From contig OZ020267.1 of NCBI GenBank assembly GCA_963971225.1, positions 86,727,648-86,791,647 on the forward strand: a stretch of DNA of 64,000 nt. The letters are read 5' to 3'. Below, piece after piece: positions 45,602-56,044 of the stretch. The position numbers and the translations under genes were made by a program. Positions within the stretch are counted from its first letter, which is position 1; each line of letters begins with the position of its first letter. The notes beneath the pieces were generated by a model. The model was given only the letters and a program-made list of their open reading frames with translations. It was not told where the DNA came from and did not search any database. Source of the stretch: Melieria omissa (Eukaryota; Arthropoda; Insecta; Diptera; Ulidiidae).

Positions 45602-47144
45602 ATATAAATGTGTAGTCAATTGTGTGTGAAAATTTGTCTTTATTTGTGAAAAGTGAATTCTTTTGTATGGGATGTGAATCTGAATCTGTGTGAATAAACG
45701 TATGGATGTGTATGTGTACAAATATGTGTGTGTATAAATATGTGTATGTGTATATATATATTTGTATATATATGAATATATGTGTATGTGATTATTTGTA
45801 TTTATTTTGTTAAATGGAAAATAAATATGTACGGGTATGTGTATATGTGTGTACAAGTGTATGTAAAAATATATTTTTAAAGATATTTGTTAGTTTTAAG
45901 TGTATTTTTTAAAATGTGTCTAATTATATAAGAAGAAAAAAACTTTCTAATTTTGTGCACAGGTGGGATGTCTTTGTCCCACTGTATGTATATAAAGTGT
46001 ATGTGAATGTCCTATACACGTGTATGTATAGGTATATATATGCACGATTGAAAATTTTCAATGTGCAGTGAGAATGAGCAACTTGTCCCACTGTATCCGC
46101 TTTGTGCTTTATTGTGTATGTTTCTGCACTTGGGCCACGCAGCGAAGTTGCGTGCTGCCAAGTGCGTGAGAATATAGCACAAAGAGAAGTGCGGGGGTAT
46201 GTGCAAAGTGGGCGCGCAAAATGTATACAGCAGCTGGGCTGTCTGCTGCTGGTCTTGTGTGCAGAGAGCAAGAGGGAATGCGAAAATGGGTGCAAGTTAA
46301 AGAGTGGGAGATCAACAGCTGGAGTGCTTGCTGCTGATCTCCAATATGCACAAAGCAAAATGCGGGGGAATTAGTGCGAATTGGAAAAATTAGTGGGAAG
46401 CAGGCTGCGGCGGGAGTTTTTGCTGCTTTGCCTGCGTATATCGCACGAAGGAGAATGCGAACACGCAAAAAGCGCCAAATTATGCGCAGCAGCGGGATTG
46501 CTTGCTGCGATAGGTGAACAGTGGCGGGGTACCAGTATATAATTTCTTTACTGGATTTTTGGGAATGGGTATATATATTAAAAAATATATGTTTTTGTTA
46601 GTGTATGTGTAATGTTATGTGTTAATTTTTTATTAAAAATTTGTGAGCTTATCTGAATGGGGCCCAGTGCCCGAGTATGAGGATCTTCTTTGTAGCTGGG
46701 TGCCCGCTCCTGTGTTGTACTGTGCTGTTGTTGTTGCCCTTTTCTTCTTTTGCGTCTTGCTGTGCGTTTGCTGTGTTGTTGGCTGTTTGCCGTTGTTGGC
46801 TGCCCTCTTCGTCGATCTGTGTTCTGCTGTGGGTGTGTGTTTTGTTGTTGTTTTTCTGTTCTGCTATGGGTTTGTTGTTGGTATGTGTTTATGTAGTCTA
46901 TGTTTTTTGTTTTGCTGGTGTCACTGCACCGCACTAGCTTTTAAAATTTTGTAATTTGTGCACTTGTACACTTTTTGTTTGGTTCACTTGTTAATCGTTG
47001 TGTCACTGTTTGTATATGTTGATTTGTTTTCACTTTTCACATGCTTTTTTTCGTGTAACTTTGTATATTGTTTGAAATTTTTGTTTTAAAAAGTGTAATT
47101 ATTTTAAGTTTTTGTTAATTTTTGTATTTCCGCGGCGCGAATTC
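45602..47144 (-). other. BEL leader, distal part, simple-sequence-rich
   Basis: This stretch of 1.5 kb has no recognised gene. 45602-46050 is rich in tgtatg repeats. 46100-46530 has several gctgctg-flanked inverted repeats. 46570-47140 is T/G-rich on the plus strand. On the minus strand a glutamine/arginine-rich frame (46578-46934) looks like low-complexity leader, not a conserved protein. It ends at the primer-binding site. Confidence 0.65.
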
Positions 47145-47150
47145 GCGGTT

Positions 47151-47164
47151 GGCTCGAAGGACCA
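47151..47164 (-). promoter_or_regulatory. Primer-binding site of the gag-protease BEL element
   Basis: On the minus strand tggtccttcgagcc lies directly after the LTR end ...ttttaca, with the TGG expected to pair to a tRNA CCA end. It fixes the LTR 3' border at 47165. Confidence 0.7.
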
Positions 47165-47407
47165 TGTAAAAACCGATCGTCGCGGAGCGGGGTAAATGAA
47201 ACGCGTTGGGTGCGGTTAGGGGGTTGTCGGTCTTTATTTGTCGACGTTAGAATCACGAGTGATTACAAGAAGTACATGAAACATTGAACGAGACAAACGG
47301 CCGAAGCCTTGGAGCAGAAAATAGGGGGAAACATGAGTACAAAGGGAAAGGAAAGGAAGGGATTAGCGGTGGGAAAGACAGATCATTAGAGACAGCACTC
47401 ATTTAGC
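47165..47407 (-). repeat. Partial 5' LTR of the minus-strand BEL element
   Basis: It matches the first ~240 bp of 35976-36611 with a few changes (ccttgg for ccgggg). It is cut at about 47407, where a gag-coding segment of the opposite orientation begins (ccacagctccaaaacg). Only the 3' end of the LTR is kept. Confidence 0.85.
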
Positions 47408-48473
47408 CACAGCTCCAAAACGATCGCATAACAACTCCGTTACTCATTCCCCCCTTTCGGATGCGCAACCCCGCACATCTTCCAGGCAAAGTACGATCCA
47501 AGTACAAGCTTTACACTCCAATAATGGCACCCAATCCCTTCTGCCTACGGCACTGGTGTCTATTGAGCACGCAGGAAAGTTGTTTAAAGTTCGAGCGTTG
47601 ATCGACCAAGCCTCTCAGCGTACCTTCATTTCTTCGAAGGTCCAGAAACGCCTTAAATTGCCAATCGAGAAATCCCCCTTTCAAATCTCGGGCATGGGCG
47701 GTCAGATTGTGCAAAATGCCAATCATACATGCTTCTTGACATTGGCAGTCCCTCAAACCAGCACGAAACTCCCCGTGCACGCAATCGTGCTCCAAGAGCT
47801 TACGAAATTGCTCCCACCTCGTTACATACACCCCCCTAATATGAAACATTTCGCCATGCTAAAACTCGCTGATCCAAACCCCTTCGAGACAGCGCAGATC
47901 GATTTAGTGATTGGCAGTGATCTCATCCCGCAGATCATGCTCGAAGGTATCCACCGGAATGTATGTGGCAGTTTACTTGCTCAGCATACAGTATTCGGGT
48001 GGGTATTAAGCGGTCCAGTACTCCCTTCGCATTTGACATGTGCCACAGAGGTACCAAGTCGCCATATGCATACTGGACCCGCCCTTCTTCCCGCATTAAA
48101 GAAAGCCGTTTCGCAAGTGATTGCCGCCCTCAATCCCGTAGGGTTTCCACCCCCGGAAATAATGGAAAATCGCTTTAAACCCACCACTCCTGCAAACTCA
48201 TTCCCAAACCGGCGAATTCCCCCCTTCTTTACCAACCGTTTTGATCCCGCAGGATGGCTTTCGCCTCTTATGAAACAGAGAAAAAGGGTTCGACAAGAGC
48301 GTTGGCTTGACGCCACTCGATCCACATTCACAGCAACTGACGGAAATTGCATTTCCCCGCAGTTCCGCATTGCACCACCTCCATCCCGGGTCCGAAAAGA
48401 GGACAGTTGCCACTCCAGTGCGACTCGCTCCAAGCGCTGCAAATCCCGCAGACGTCGGACTGATCGGGTATAA
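47408..48473 (+). pseudogene. BEL gag-protease fragment, plus-strand copy
   Basis: It enters in the linker before the protease (APKRSHN-equivalent). It keeps LPTALVSIEHAGKLFKVRAL, VRALIDQASQRTFIS, GSDLIPQIM and FGWVLSGPV in a 305-codon frame from 47556. It then shows the same deletion joint as the minus-strand copy (MENRF ... FDPAGWLSPLM). Downstream, to ~48590, a scrap resembling the pre-integrase segment (NPADVG ... LTLRWTG) leads to the LTR. It has no gag N-terminus because of the head-to-head joint at 47407. Confidence 0.85.
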
Positions 48474-48593
48474 GCTCCAAGATCTACAAGATCTCACTCT
48501 CAGGTGGACCGGCTCCAGCAATGCCCATGCTCACACAGTTCCAACTCCGGATCAAAGAGCCGGCCACCACCCTCTCGAAGAGCAAACCGACAT

Positions 48594-49328
48594 TCTCGTT
48601 CGGTTCTCCTACTTCTCTCGAGCCCTACGTGCAGCCAGTTATCCCGAGCGGAATGGGCTTATTTTATAAACAGCCTCATAACCCTCTCGAAATTCTCATT
48701 CTCCCTAAAGAAATGAAATGGCAATACAGCCAAAAATGAGTAAATATGTAAAAATATGTATCCTTTCATATTCCCTTGGCTGTAGCTTAAGCGAACCCCG
48801 CAGCTCAGCCACGTTTTCCCATTCCCACGATGTCAGTGTAAATACTTTATTCCCAACGAACTGACATCTCATCTCTTTGCAGATCAGCCGACCATCGCAG
48901 CAGGTTCCCCTGAGACTGCCCCACACGGCCGGATGGGTCATCCCCAACACGAAAGGTCATCGGCGCACCCCAAGCGCACCCACAGCCAGCCAGCCGTGAA
49001 CCGTACCAGCACCAGCCAGACCTCAGCCGCGTCTCGGCGACCCTCCCCCGGACATTACATCAATTGCACCCTGCAATGGCGGCCGCGATGGCTAAATGAG
49101 TGCTGTGGTTGTTCAGTGTTCTGTCGATCCCACCTCTAATCCCTTCCTTTCCTTTTCCCCTTGTACTGATGTTCCCCCTATTTATGCTCCCCGGCCTCGG
49201 CTGTTTGTCTCGTTCAATGTTTCATGTATTCTTTTGTATGACTTGTTATTCGCATCCCGACGAATAAAGAACACTCACTAACCCGAAGACATACCGCGTT
49301 TTCTTCCACCGCTCCGCCGACGTAAACA
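48594..49328 (+). repeat. 3' LTR of the plus-strand BEL copy
   Basis: It is the direct-orientation counterpart of 35976-36611, but clearly more diverged (insertions near 48890-49040). It has an aataaag signal near 49263 and ends cgtaaaca at 49328, directly before ctctg. The left border is approximate. Confidence 0.8.
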
Positions 49329-49333
49329 CTCTG

Positions 49334-50706
49334 GTTCAAATTAAGCAGGAAAATCTTGAAGCCCAATGGGAGAGGCTTTTGCGCGCACAAGAGGCAGTCT
49401 TTATTGCTGAAAACAACAGCCAGCCCGACGGTTTCAAAGAGTCGGCTAGGCAAAAAATCGACGCCTGTACATACCAGTACGATTTGTGCATGGCTCAGAT
49501 GTCGGACATCATTGTATGAAATTAGATCTCTTCTGAATATCGCTCCTGCCCACACTGAAAATAGTGAGGCACTACAGCGGATCCAAAACCAATACACAAT
49601 TGTCTGTCTGTTCTCAATTCTCAGGCCGTAGACACTGACAATTGGGATCCGCTATTGGTTTACATATGTTGTACCAAATTGCCCCAAGAGACACTTGCTG
49701 TATGGGAGCAATCATTGACATCCCGGAAGAATCTGCCACCCTGGTCGCAAATTGATGAGTTCCTGATCGGCAGATATGAGGTGCTTGAACGGCTGCATAG
49801 TATTCGCCCTTCTAAGCCGAAACCGTCTCAACCTTCGACTTCCAATGTCACACTCAAATGAAAAGGGACTTCGCGTGCACACTCTGCAACGTAAATCATC
49901 CCATACGGACTTGCCAGAGCTTCAAGAGACTCACCCCCCAGAGTCGATTAAAATACGTTAAGAAGCACAATCTCTGCGTAAATTGTCTTGCCACATCGCA
50001 CCTCACTAAAGATTGTACAAGCAATTTTACGTGCGTATATTGCCAGAAGAAGCACCACTCCATGCTTCATTTCCGCAACGGCAATACGCAGCTCTCTCAA
50101 TCGCTTAATCGGTCACATTCGACCACGACCCAATCACAGGTCGCAACAGCTCCAAAACGAACGCACAACAGCTCCGCTACTCATTCCCCCCTTTCGGATG
50201 CGCAACCCCGCACATCTTCCAGGCAAAGTACACCCGAAGTACATACCTTACACTCCAATAATGGCACCCAATCCCTTCTGCCTACGGCACTGGTGTCTAT
50301 TGAGCACGCAGGAAAGTTGTTTAAAGTTCGAGCGTTGATCGACCAAGCCTCTCAGTGTACCTTCATCTCCTTGAATGTCCAGAAACGCCTCAAATTGCCA
50401 ATCGAGAAATCCCCCTTCCAAATCTCGGGCATCGTCGGTCAGATTGTGCAAAAGGCCAATCATACATGTTTCTTGACATTGGCAGTCCGCCAATCGAGCA
50501 TGAAACTCCCCGTGCAAGCAATCGTACTCCAAGAGCTTACGAAATTGCTCCCATCTGTACATATAAACTAGCCCAATTTGATAAAATTCGCCATGCTTAA
50601 ACTCGCTGATCCAAACCCCTTCGAGACAGCGCAGATCGATGTAATGATTGGCAGTGATCTCATCCCGCAGATCATGCTCGAAGGTATCCACAGAAATGTA
50701 TGTGGC
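49334..50706 (+). pseudogene. BEL gag-protease, right half of the split element
   Basis: It resumes gag at VQIKQEN, the codon after the break at 35975. An internal deletion joins CMAQMSDI to IRSLLNIAPAHTENSEAL near 49520. Further shifts follow, then zinc knuckles (CTLCNVNHPIRTC, CVNCLATSHLTKDC) and a protease start (VRALIDQASQCTFIS) in the frame 49858-50571. It ends at 50706 where a truncated Gypsy element begins, sharing the bases cag. It is dead and older than the insertion that splits it. Confidence 0.85.
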
Positions 50707-53695
50707 AGCGGGTAACCGCAACTCTGTGCCGAACACTGCTCGGGCTGGAGTTCCTGACGGGGCTGACCTATACGCCATCAGGAACAGGGGGATATGCGTG
50801 TCCCAATCCTTTTGATTCCTGCCTGCTACTTTCCAGTGCCCGGTTAAAGCGTTTCACCATGCCATCGGACTGTGAGTGCAAAGGAGTGGTACGCATTTTT
50901 TTTAACCCCAGCAGCTCACACACTTCCTTGAATACCGCAGACTAGAAATTCCGGCCTTGATCTGAGTGCAACTCCAACGGAATCCCGAACCTGGCTACCC
51001 AGTTGTTTACCAGCTTTTCAGAGATCGTAGTGGCCTCCTGGTTAGGAATAGGGTACACTTCGGGCTATTTGCTGAAATAATCCATTACCACCAGCACATA
51101 TTTGTTGCCTTGAGAGCTCCGCTCGAAGGGCGCTCCCACGTTGTACTGTTGCTTGCGGCATCGAGATTTTCTTGTCGGTCCTTTCGCGGCTGAACATCGG
51201 TCGCAGCTCTTAATCCACTCGGCTACAGACTCCTGACATCCTACCCAGTAGAATCGTCTTTTTATTTTGGCGACGGTTTTGGTGATGCCTAGGTGCCCTC
51301 TACTGGAGTCGTTATGGTATGCCTCGATGACCTCGTTGACTCTGCATTTCGGCACTACCATTAGGGAGTTGCTGGTCCGACCATCCGCGCTCTCCCATTC
51401 GCGGTACAGGCATCCTTCTTTCAGCCGCAGACTTTTCCACTGTGCCCAGTAAGCCTTAGCGATCGGGCTTTCACCGGCCATCTCCTGCCAGTCTGGACGT
51501 GCGCCTTGCTCCTTGCCTTCGACGATTTTTGCAAGATCCGCATCCTCACGCTGGTCGTTTTGTAGCCTCTCCGCAGACCACTCTTCCTCTGGCATAACGC
51601 TTACCAACCGGACGTCCACTATCTGTTCTTTACTTTCGGCTCGCGAGCACTGCCTGCATTCGATTTCGCACGAACGACGTGACAAGGCATCGGCATTTCC
51701 ATGGCTACTGCCCTTGCGATGCTCTATCGTGTAGTCGTAGCTCTGCAGTCGCTCGATCCACCGCGCCAATTGCCCTTCACGAAACCTTTGTCCATACAGA
51801 TATTTATGGAAGTGTTTTACGCAGTCCAATACCGCCAGCAGTTCCCTCCGTGTCACACAGTAGTTGCGTTCCGGTTTCGATAGAACCCTACTGTAGTACG
51901 CTATCACGTGTTCTTGGCCGTCTATTATCTGTGATAGTACCCCGCCAATACTATGTCCGCTTGCATCTGTATCCAGCACAAACATCTTCCCAGGCACGGG
52001 GAAGGCCAGAATCGTAGCAGTGCACAGTTTTTCCTTCAGACGTGCAAAAGCCTGCTCCTGCTCCTCGCTCCACTCGAAAGCTTGGCTCTTTTTCGTCAGT
52101 TTGTGCAAGCTGCTGGCTATGTTCGCGAATCCCGGAACAAATCGGCGGTAGTATGTGCCCAGGCCCAGGAAACTGCGGAGTTCGTGTAGATTGCGTGGCC
52201 GGGGCCACTCCTTCACCGCCGTGATTTTGCCTTCATCCGTATGTACTCCGCGGGCGGAAACCGTATGACCCAGATACTTGACCTTCTTTTGGAACAGTGA
52301 GCACTTCTTTGGGTTGAGTTTAAGCCCAGCTTTCTGTATCCGCTCGAATACCTCCTTCAGCTTTACCAGGTGGTCGTCGAAGCTTTTACCCATCACGATT
52401 ATGTCGTCGAGGTACACCAGACACGTCCGCGAATGCAGCCGTTTTAGCACACGTTCCATTAGCCGCGCGAATGTTGCTGGTGCGTTGCAGAGTCCAAACG
52501 GCTTGACGGTGACCTGCCACAAACCATCGCCAACACTGAAAGCCGTTTTCTCCTTGTCCTTGTCTGCAAGCTCTACCTGCCAATAGCCGCTGCGTAAGTC
52601 GAGTTTGGAAAACCACTGTGTGTCTGAAAGTGTGTCCAGGGTGTCATCGATCCGAGGTAGTGGATAACTGTCCTTCTTGGTCACATCATTGAGCTTCCGA
52701 TAGTCCACACAAAACCGGGTACTGCCATCTTTTTTCTTGACTAGCACGACCGGCGAGCACCAGGGGCCCGAAGAAGGCTCTATGACCTTGTCTTTCTGCA
52801 TGTTTTCGATCAAATTTGCGACCTCTTCCCTCTTGGCCAGAGGAACTCGTCTTGGCGGTTGGCGAATCGGTTTTGCACTTCCGGTGTCGATGTTGTGCTT
52901 CACTATGGCTGTTCTTCCGCCTGCTTCCGCCGCAAATATTGACCCATAGTGCTGCAGGAGTGACCTCGCCTTCTGTTTCTGCTTGGCCGACAACTCGTTG
53001 CTCCACTGGTTCTCCTGCGGTATGGCGTCCATGTTAAACACGCTCTTCTCATTACCTCCAGGCGGGCTACTCTCGCAATTGACCACTGCTACCTTACACT
53101 TACACTCGCCAATTACCTCATCTTTTCCGACATATCCGGGTGCATTCAGGGGGTTCAGTATTCTGACTGGTATCCTTCCATTTTTAGGTTCCACTAATGT
53201 ACGTCCGATGATGATGTTGTCGTGTCCTTGCTTCGGTGCTTCTACTACCCACAGCCGACTCGTCCCATCGTCCTCGTCCACCTTTGCCCACACAATCGCC
53301 TCAGAATTCGCTGGTATCCTCCTGTGTTGACACGATAAAACCTTCCTTACCGCCACGCTTCGCTCATAGCCGGTGTGCAGCGGGAACTCAACATTGCCAT
53401 ATCTCAGCACATTTTCCTTCAGGTCCAGCGTAAAACCGTGCCTAATCATGAAATCCACGCCGATAATCACGTCGTCCGCGACGATGAACTCATGTTCCAG
53501 GCTGCTGGTGCCGATAGCAATCGTTTTTGTAACTTTTCCTCTTACCGGCGCGCGCTCGCCAGTCGCAGTCCGCAGCTGTATGCCATGCAGCGGTTCCCAG
53601 TTCTTCAGCAGCTTCCTCTTTATGATCGAATATGACGCTCCAGTATCCAGTGTCAACACGAACAACTTTCCATCCATCCTTCCTTCAATTGTCAA
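50707..53695 (-). pseudogene. pol: Second Gypsy pol: protease, RT, RNase H, partial integrase
   Basis: A frame of 876 codons runs from 53695 to a stop at 51065. It has protease (LDTGASYSII), RT (KLDLRSGYWQV, VYLDDIIVMGK), RNase H (FVLDTDASGHSIGG) and the integrase zinc region. An in-frame deletion before SSQGNKYVLV removes the segment with the first integrase aspartate. RNase H also lacks ~15 residues after YGQRFR. After MDYFSK a stop replaces tryptophan, and further integrase remnants with deletions reach 50707. The first ~350 codons are almost identical to the first copy. The rest is more diverged. Confidence 0.88.
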
Positions 53696-53784
53696 GCTGC
53701 TGGGCTGTAGTTTCAGCTGTGAGACAAGGACGGTGGGGCGGCAGATTGTGGGGATCAGCTCACGCCCCTTTGGGCTGACCCGTT

Positions 53785-55170
53785 TTAGTTTAACGACTCG
53801 CCGTCCTCAGCCATGCGCTTGCTGGCTTGGCCTCGATTGTCAGCATTCCTCGCTTCAGGCGATTGCGATCGAGAACGGGAACGCCTCTTTCGTTGGCGGC
53901 AGTCTCGTGATATGTGGCCCTGCTTGCCACACACCCAGTAAACAACTTTAGAGAAGACCACCCGTGGCCTGCCCGGTGGCTCAGAGCTTATTGCCTGGAT
54001 CGCAATGTCTTTGTCCGGCTGGATCTGGCGTATCCTCGCAGGTGCATACCGAGTGCTCCCAATGAATGTCGCCTCGTATGTCATCGCGCTGGTCACCGTC
54101 TCCCTAAATGTCGGCTTGCCCATCATCAACGCACTGCGACGTGTCTCCGGATCATGAAGACCTTCAATAAACGCCTGAATCTTCATCCTCTCGAGATCAT
54201 CAGCGCCGAAAGACGGGTAGCACAGCTGAACGATTTGCCTGCGATTCTTCAGGTCACAGTAGTACAGCGTTCTGCTCGTCGCTGTATTTGGCTGCCAGCG
54301 CCCTTATGACGGTCTCGTACTCACTTCGTAAACATTATGGAACTGATTTTATCTCCGACCTTTCCTTACATCGGTCCACTGATTTTCCAAAGCAGCCAGG
54401 TCGAATTGCAGCTTGAATGTATCGAACGGCGTAGTCCCATCATAAGTAGGCACTTCTGCTCGGGTGGCAACACTTTCCGGAACCGGCGTAAACCATTCTC
54501 GCGGCTGTACCTCCCTAAGCCGCTCGTCCATTTTTCTGTTCATCGAGTCTTCCAGACTATCAACTCGTTTGTTCAGGGAATCATCCAGGTCGTCGACTCG
54601 TTTATCCAAGTGCTCTACTCGCGTCTCCAGGTGCTCGACTTTCCCATTAATCCTGTCTGAGATTTCCTCCACTTTCTGCTCCAAGCGCGCAGAATTTTCC
54701 TGAAGCTTGACTTCCATTCGCTCTGACACTTGCGCCGATATTTCATGGGTCGCCGTTTCCATTTTCGCTGCCATTTCTCGATTCGTAGTTTCCAGCTTCG
54801 CTGCCATCTCTTGATTCGCAGTTTTCATTTTCGCTGCCATCTGCGCCGACATTTCACGATTTTTACGATTGGAAGTCTCGAACATGCCTTTTATTGCAAT
54901 CATTAGCTTGCTCATGTCTAATGCTTGTAATAGTCCAGCCGGTGCAGCAGTACTTTGGATCGACGCAGCACCCGCAGGCATTTCCTCCACTTTGGCCGAC
55001 GCCTCTTGCTCCTGCGTTCCGAACTCGTGTGCAGCCCAATCGATGCCTCGCGATTCGCACCACTCTCGCAAGCGCAGCTGCAACTCCACTTTTCCGCCAG
55101 GAGTCGGCAAATTCAAGGCAGCCAGCTCCTTCTTCAGCTGGTCTACCTTCAGCAGCTCGAGTTTAACCAT
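53785..55170 (-). pseudogene. gag: Second Gypsy gag, broken
   Basis: It begins at 55170 with the same SAP-like N-terminus (KVDQLKKELAALNLPTPGGK) and coiled coil for 273 codons to 54349. It then loses sequence and frame (54187-54348), and resumes to 53785 with ALMMGKPTFRETVTSAM and the knuckle CWVCGKQGH-equivalent, here YWVCGKQGH with the first cysteine changed to tyrosine. The frameshift heptamer at its end is conserved. Confidence 0.88.
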
Positions 55171-55231
55171 GTCCGTGCTTTTATAATTTTATTTATTTTC
55201 AATTTTCCACAATCCCACTTCTGACACCAAA

Positions 55232-55698
55232 TGTTACGAATACTAGTTCTAGTGGGCTGTTACGTATCTCTGGATTGCGTAATTTGAAAATAAAACACAC
55301 TCAGTTTCTCAAACGCAGTCAATAAAAAAAACCAACAATCACTTTATTTCACAGATTTACACTTCACTGTCTTTACACTTAATTATTTGCTTAATTACTC
55401 CGTGTGGCACCTTCACTAGTCAAAATCAGACTGACTCGCTGTGCCGCACCCGGCTGCCTTTTATACCTGTCCGACCATCGCGAGGATCGTTCTAGCATAT
55501 TCCAGAGTGGACTAAAGGTTTCCATGATGATCGCGACCATCGTTGCCAGGTTGGACTAAAAGTTTCCATTATCGCGGCCATATTGCCAGGTTGGACTAAA
55601 AGTTTCCATTATCGCGGTCATCATTGCCAGGTTGAATTATGGCACGGCGCGTAGCGACAGGGTTGCATTGCACAGCGACAGACTGTCTTATCGTTACA
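55232..55698 (-). repeat. 5' LTR of the second Gypsy copy, 467 bp
   Basis: It starts tgttacgaatac on the plus strand and ends tcgttaca. It is 40 bp longer than the LTR of the first copy because it has three rather than two repeats of a ~41-bp motif (gccaggttggactaaaagtt on the plus strand) upstream of the TATA box (ttttatacc near 55460). Confidence 0.9.
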
Positions 55699-55703
55699 AT
55701 ATT

Positions 55704-55856
55704 ATGAAGCCATATCCGTTTAATACAAACACTAAAGAAAGAAAAATATTTAATCGAATATCGCGCTCTCGGCATGTAGTGGAACAAGCGTTCGGAATTC
55801 TGGCCAACTTCTGTTGAAAATGTAGAGCTCATAACAAAGACTTGTTGTGTTTTATA
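55704..55856 (+). pseudogene. PIF/Harbinger transposase C-terminal fragment, part 1
   Basis: It reads MKPYPFNTNTKERKIFNRIS then RSRHVVEQAFGILAN, the conserved end of the DDE_Tnp_4 transposase core. A small deletion with a frame change follows, then VENVELITKTCCVLY. It is interrupted at 55856 and resumes at 57967. The 5' part is missing, cut off by the Gypsy insertion or lost. Confidence 0.8.
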
Positions 55857-56044
55857 TGGCGTTCAAACTAACTCATTTAAACTAGTTTAAGTGAAAAGAG
55901 CTTTTTGTTAAACACAACCGTCCAGACCGCTCAATGAAGTTTAATTTGACAGCTGTTTGTTTACAAATAATAAGTAAATATTTTTGTGAACTTATGTGCT
56001 GGGACCATAATTCGAGCAAAATATTCGGGCATATTTCACAATCC

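Larger units (their letters stand above)
35976..47407 (-). mobile_element. Gag-protease-only BEL element, minus strand, split by a Gypsy insertion
   Basis: In order on the minus strand it has a partial 5' LTR (47165-47407), a primer-binding site, a long simple-sequence leader, an 815-codon gag-protease frame, a short pol scrap, and a 3' LTR (35976-36611). The Gypsy element at 39578-45601 sits in the leader. LTR segments at 35976 and 47165 differ at only a few positions over 240 bp, so the copy is fairly young. It lacks nearly all of RT, RNase H and integrase, so it would depend on an autonomous relative. Confidence 0.85.
50707..55698 (-). mobile_element. Second Gypsy copy, 3'-truncated
   Basis: It is related to 39578-45601 and keeps the 5' LTR (55232-55698), primer-binding site, gag and most of pol. 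It stops within the integrase C-terminal region (AVFGTELRLPA) at the BEL junction, so the end of integrase and the 3' LTR are missing. Gag has deletions and shifts, and integrase lacks its first catalytic motif. It is clearly older than the first copy. Confidence 0.92.

Noticed and set aside
46578..46934. Glutamine/arginine-rich minus-strand frame in the BEL leader
   Set aside because: Low-complexity sequence in a leader, with no conserved domain. The simple repeats of the plus strand explain it.
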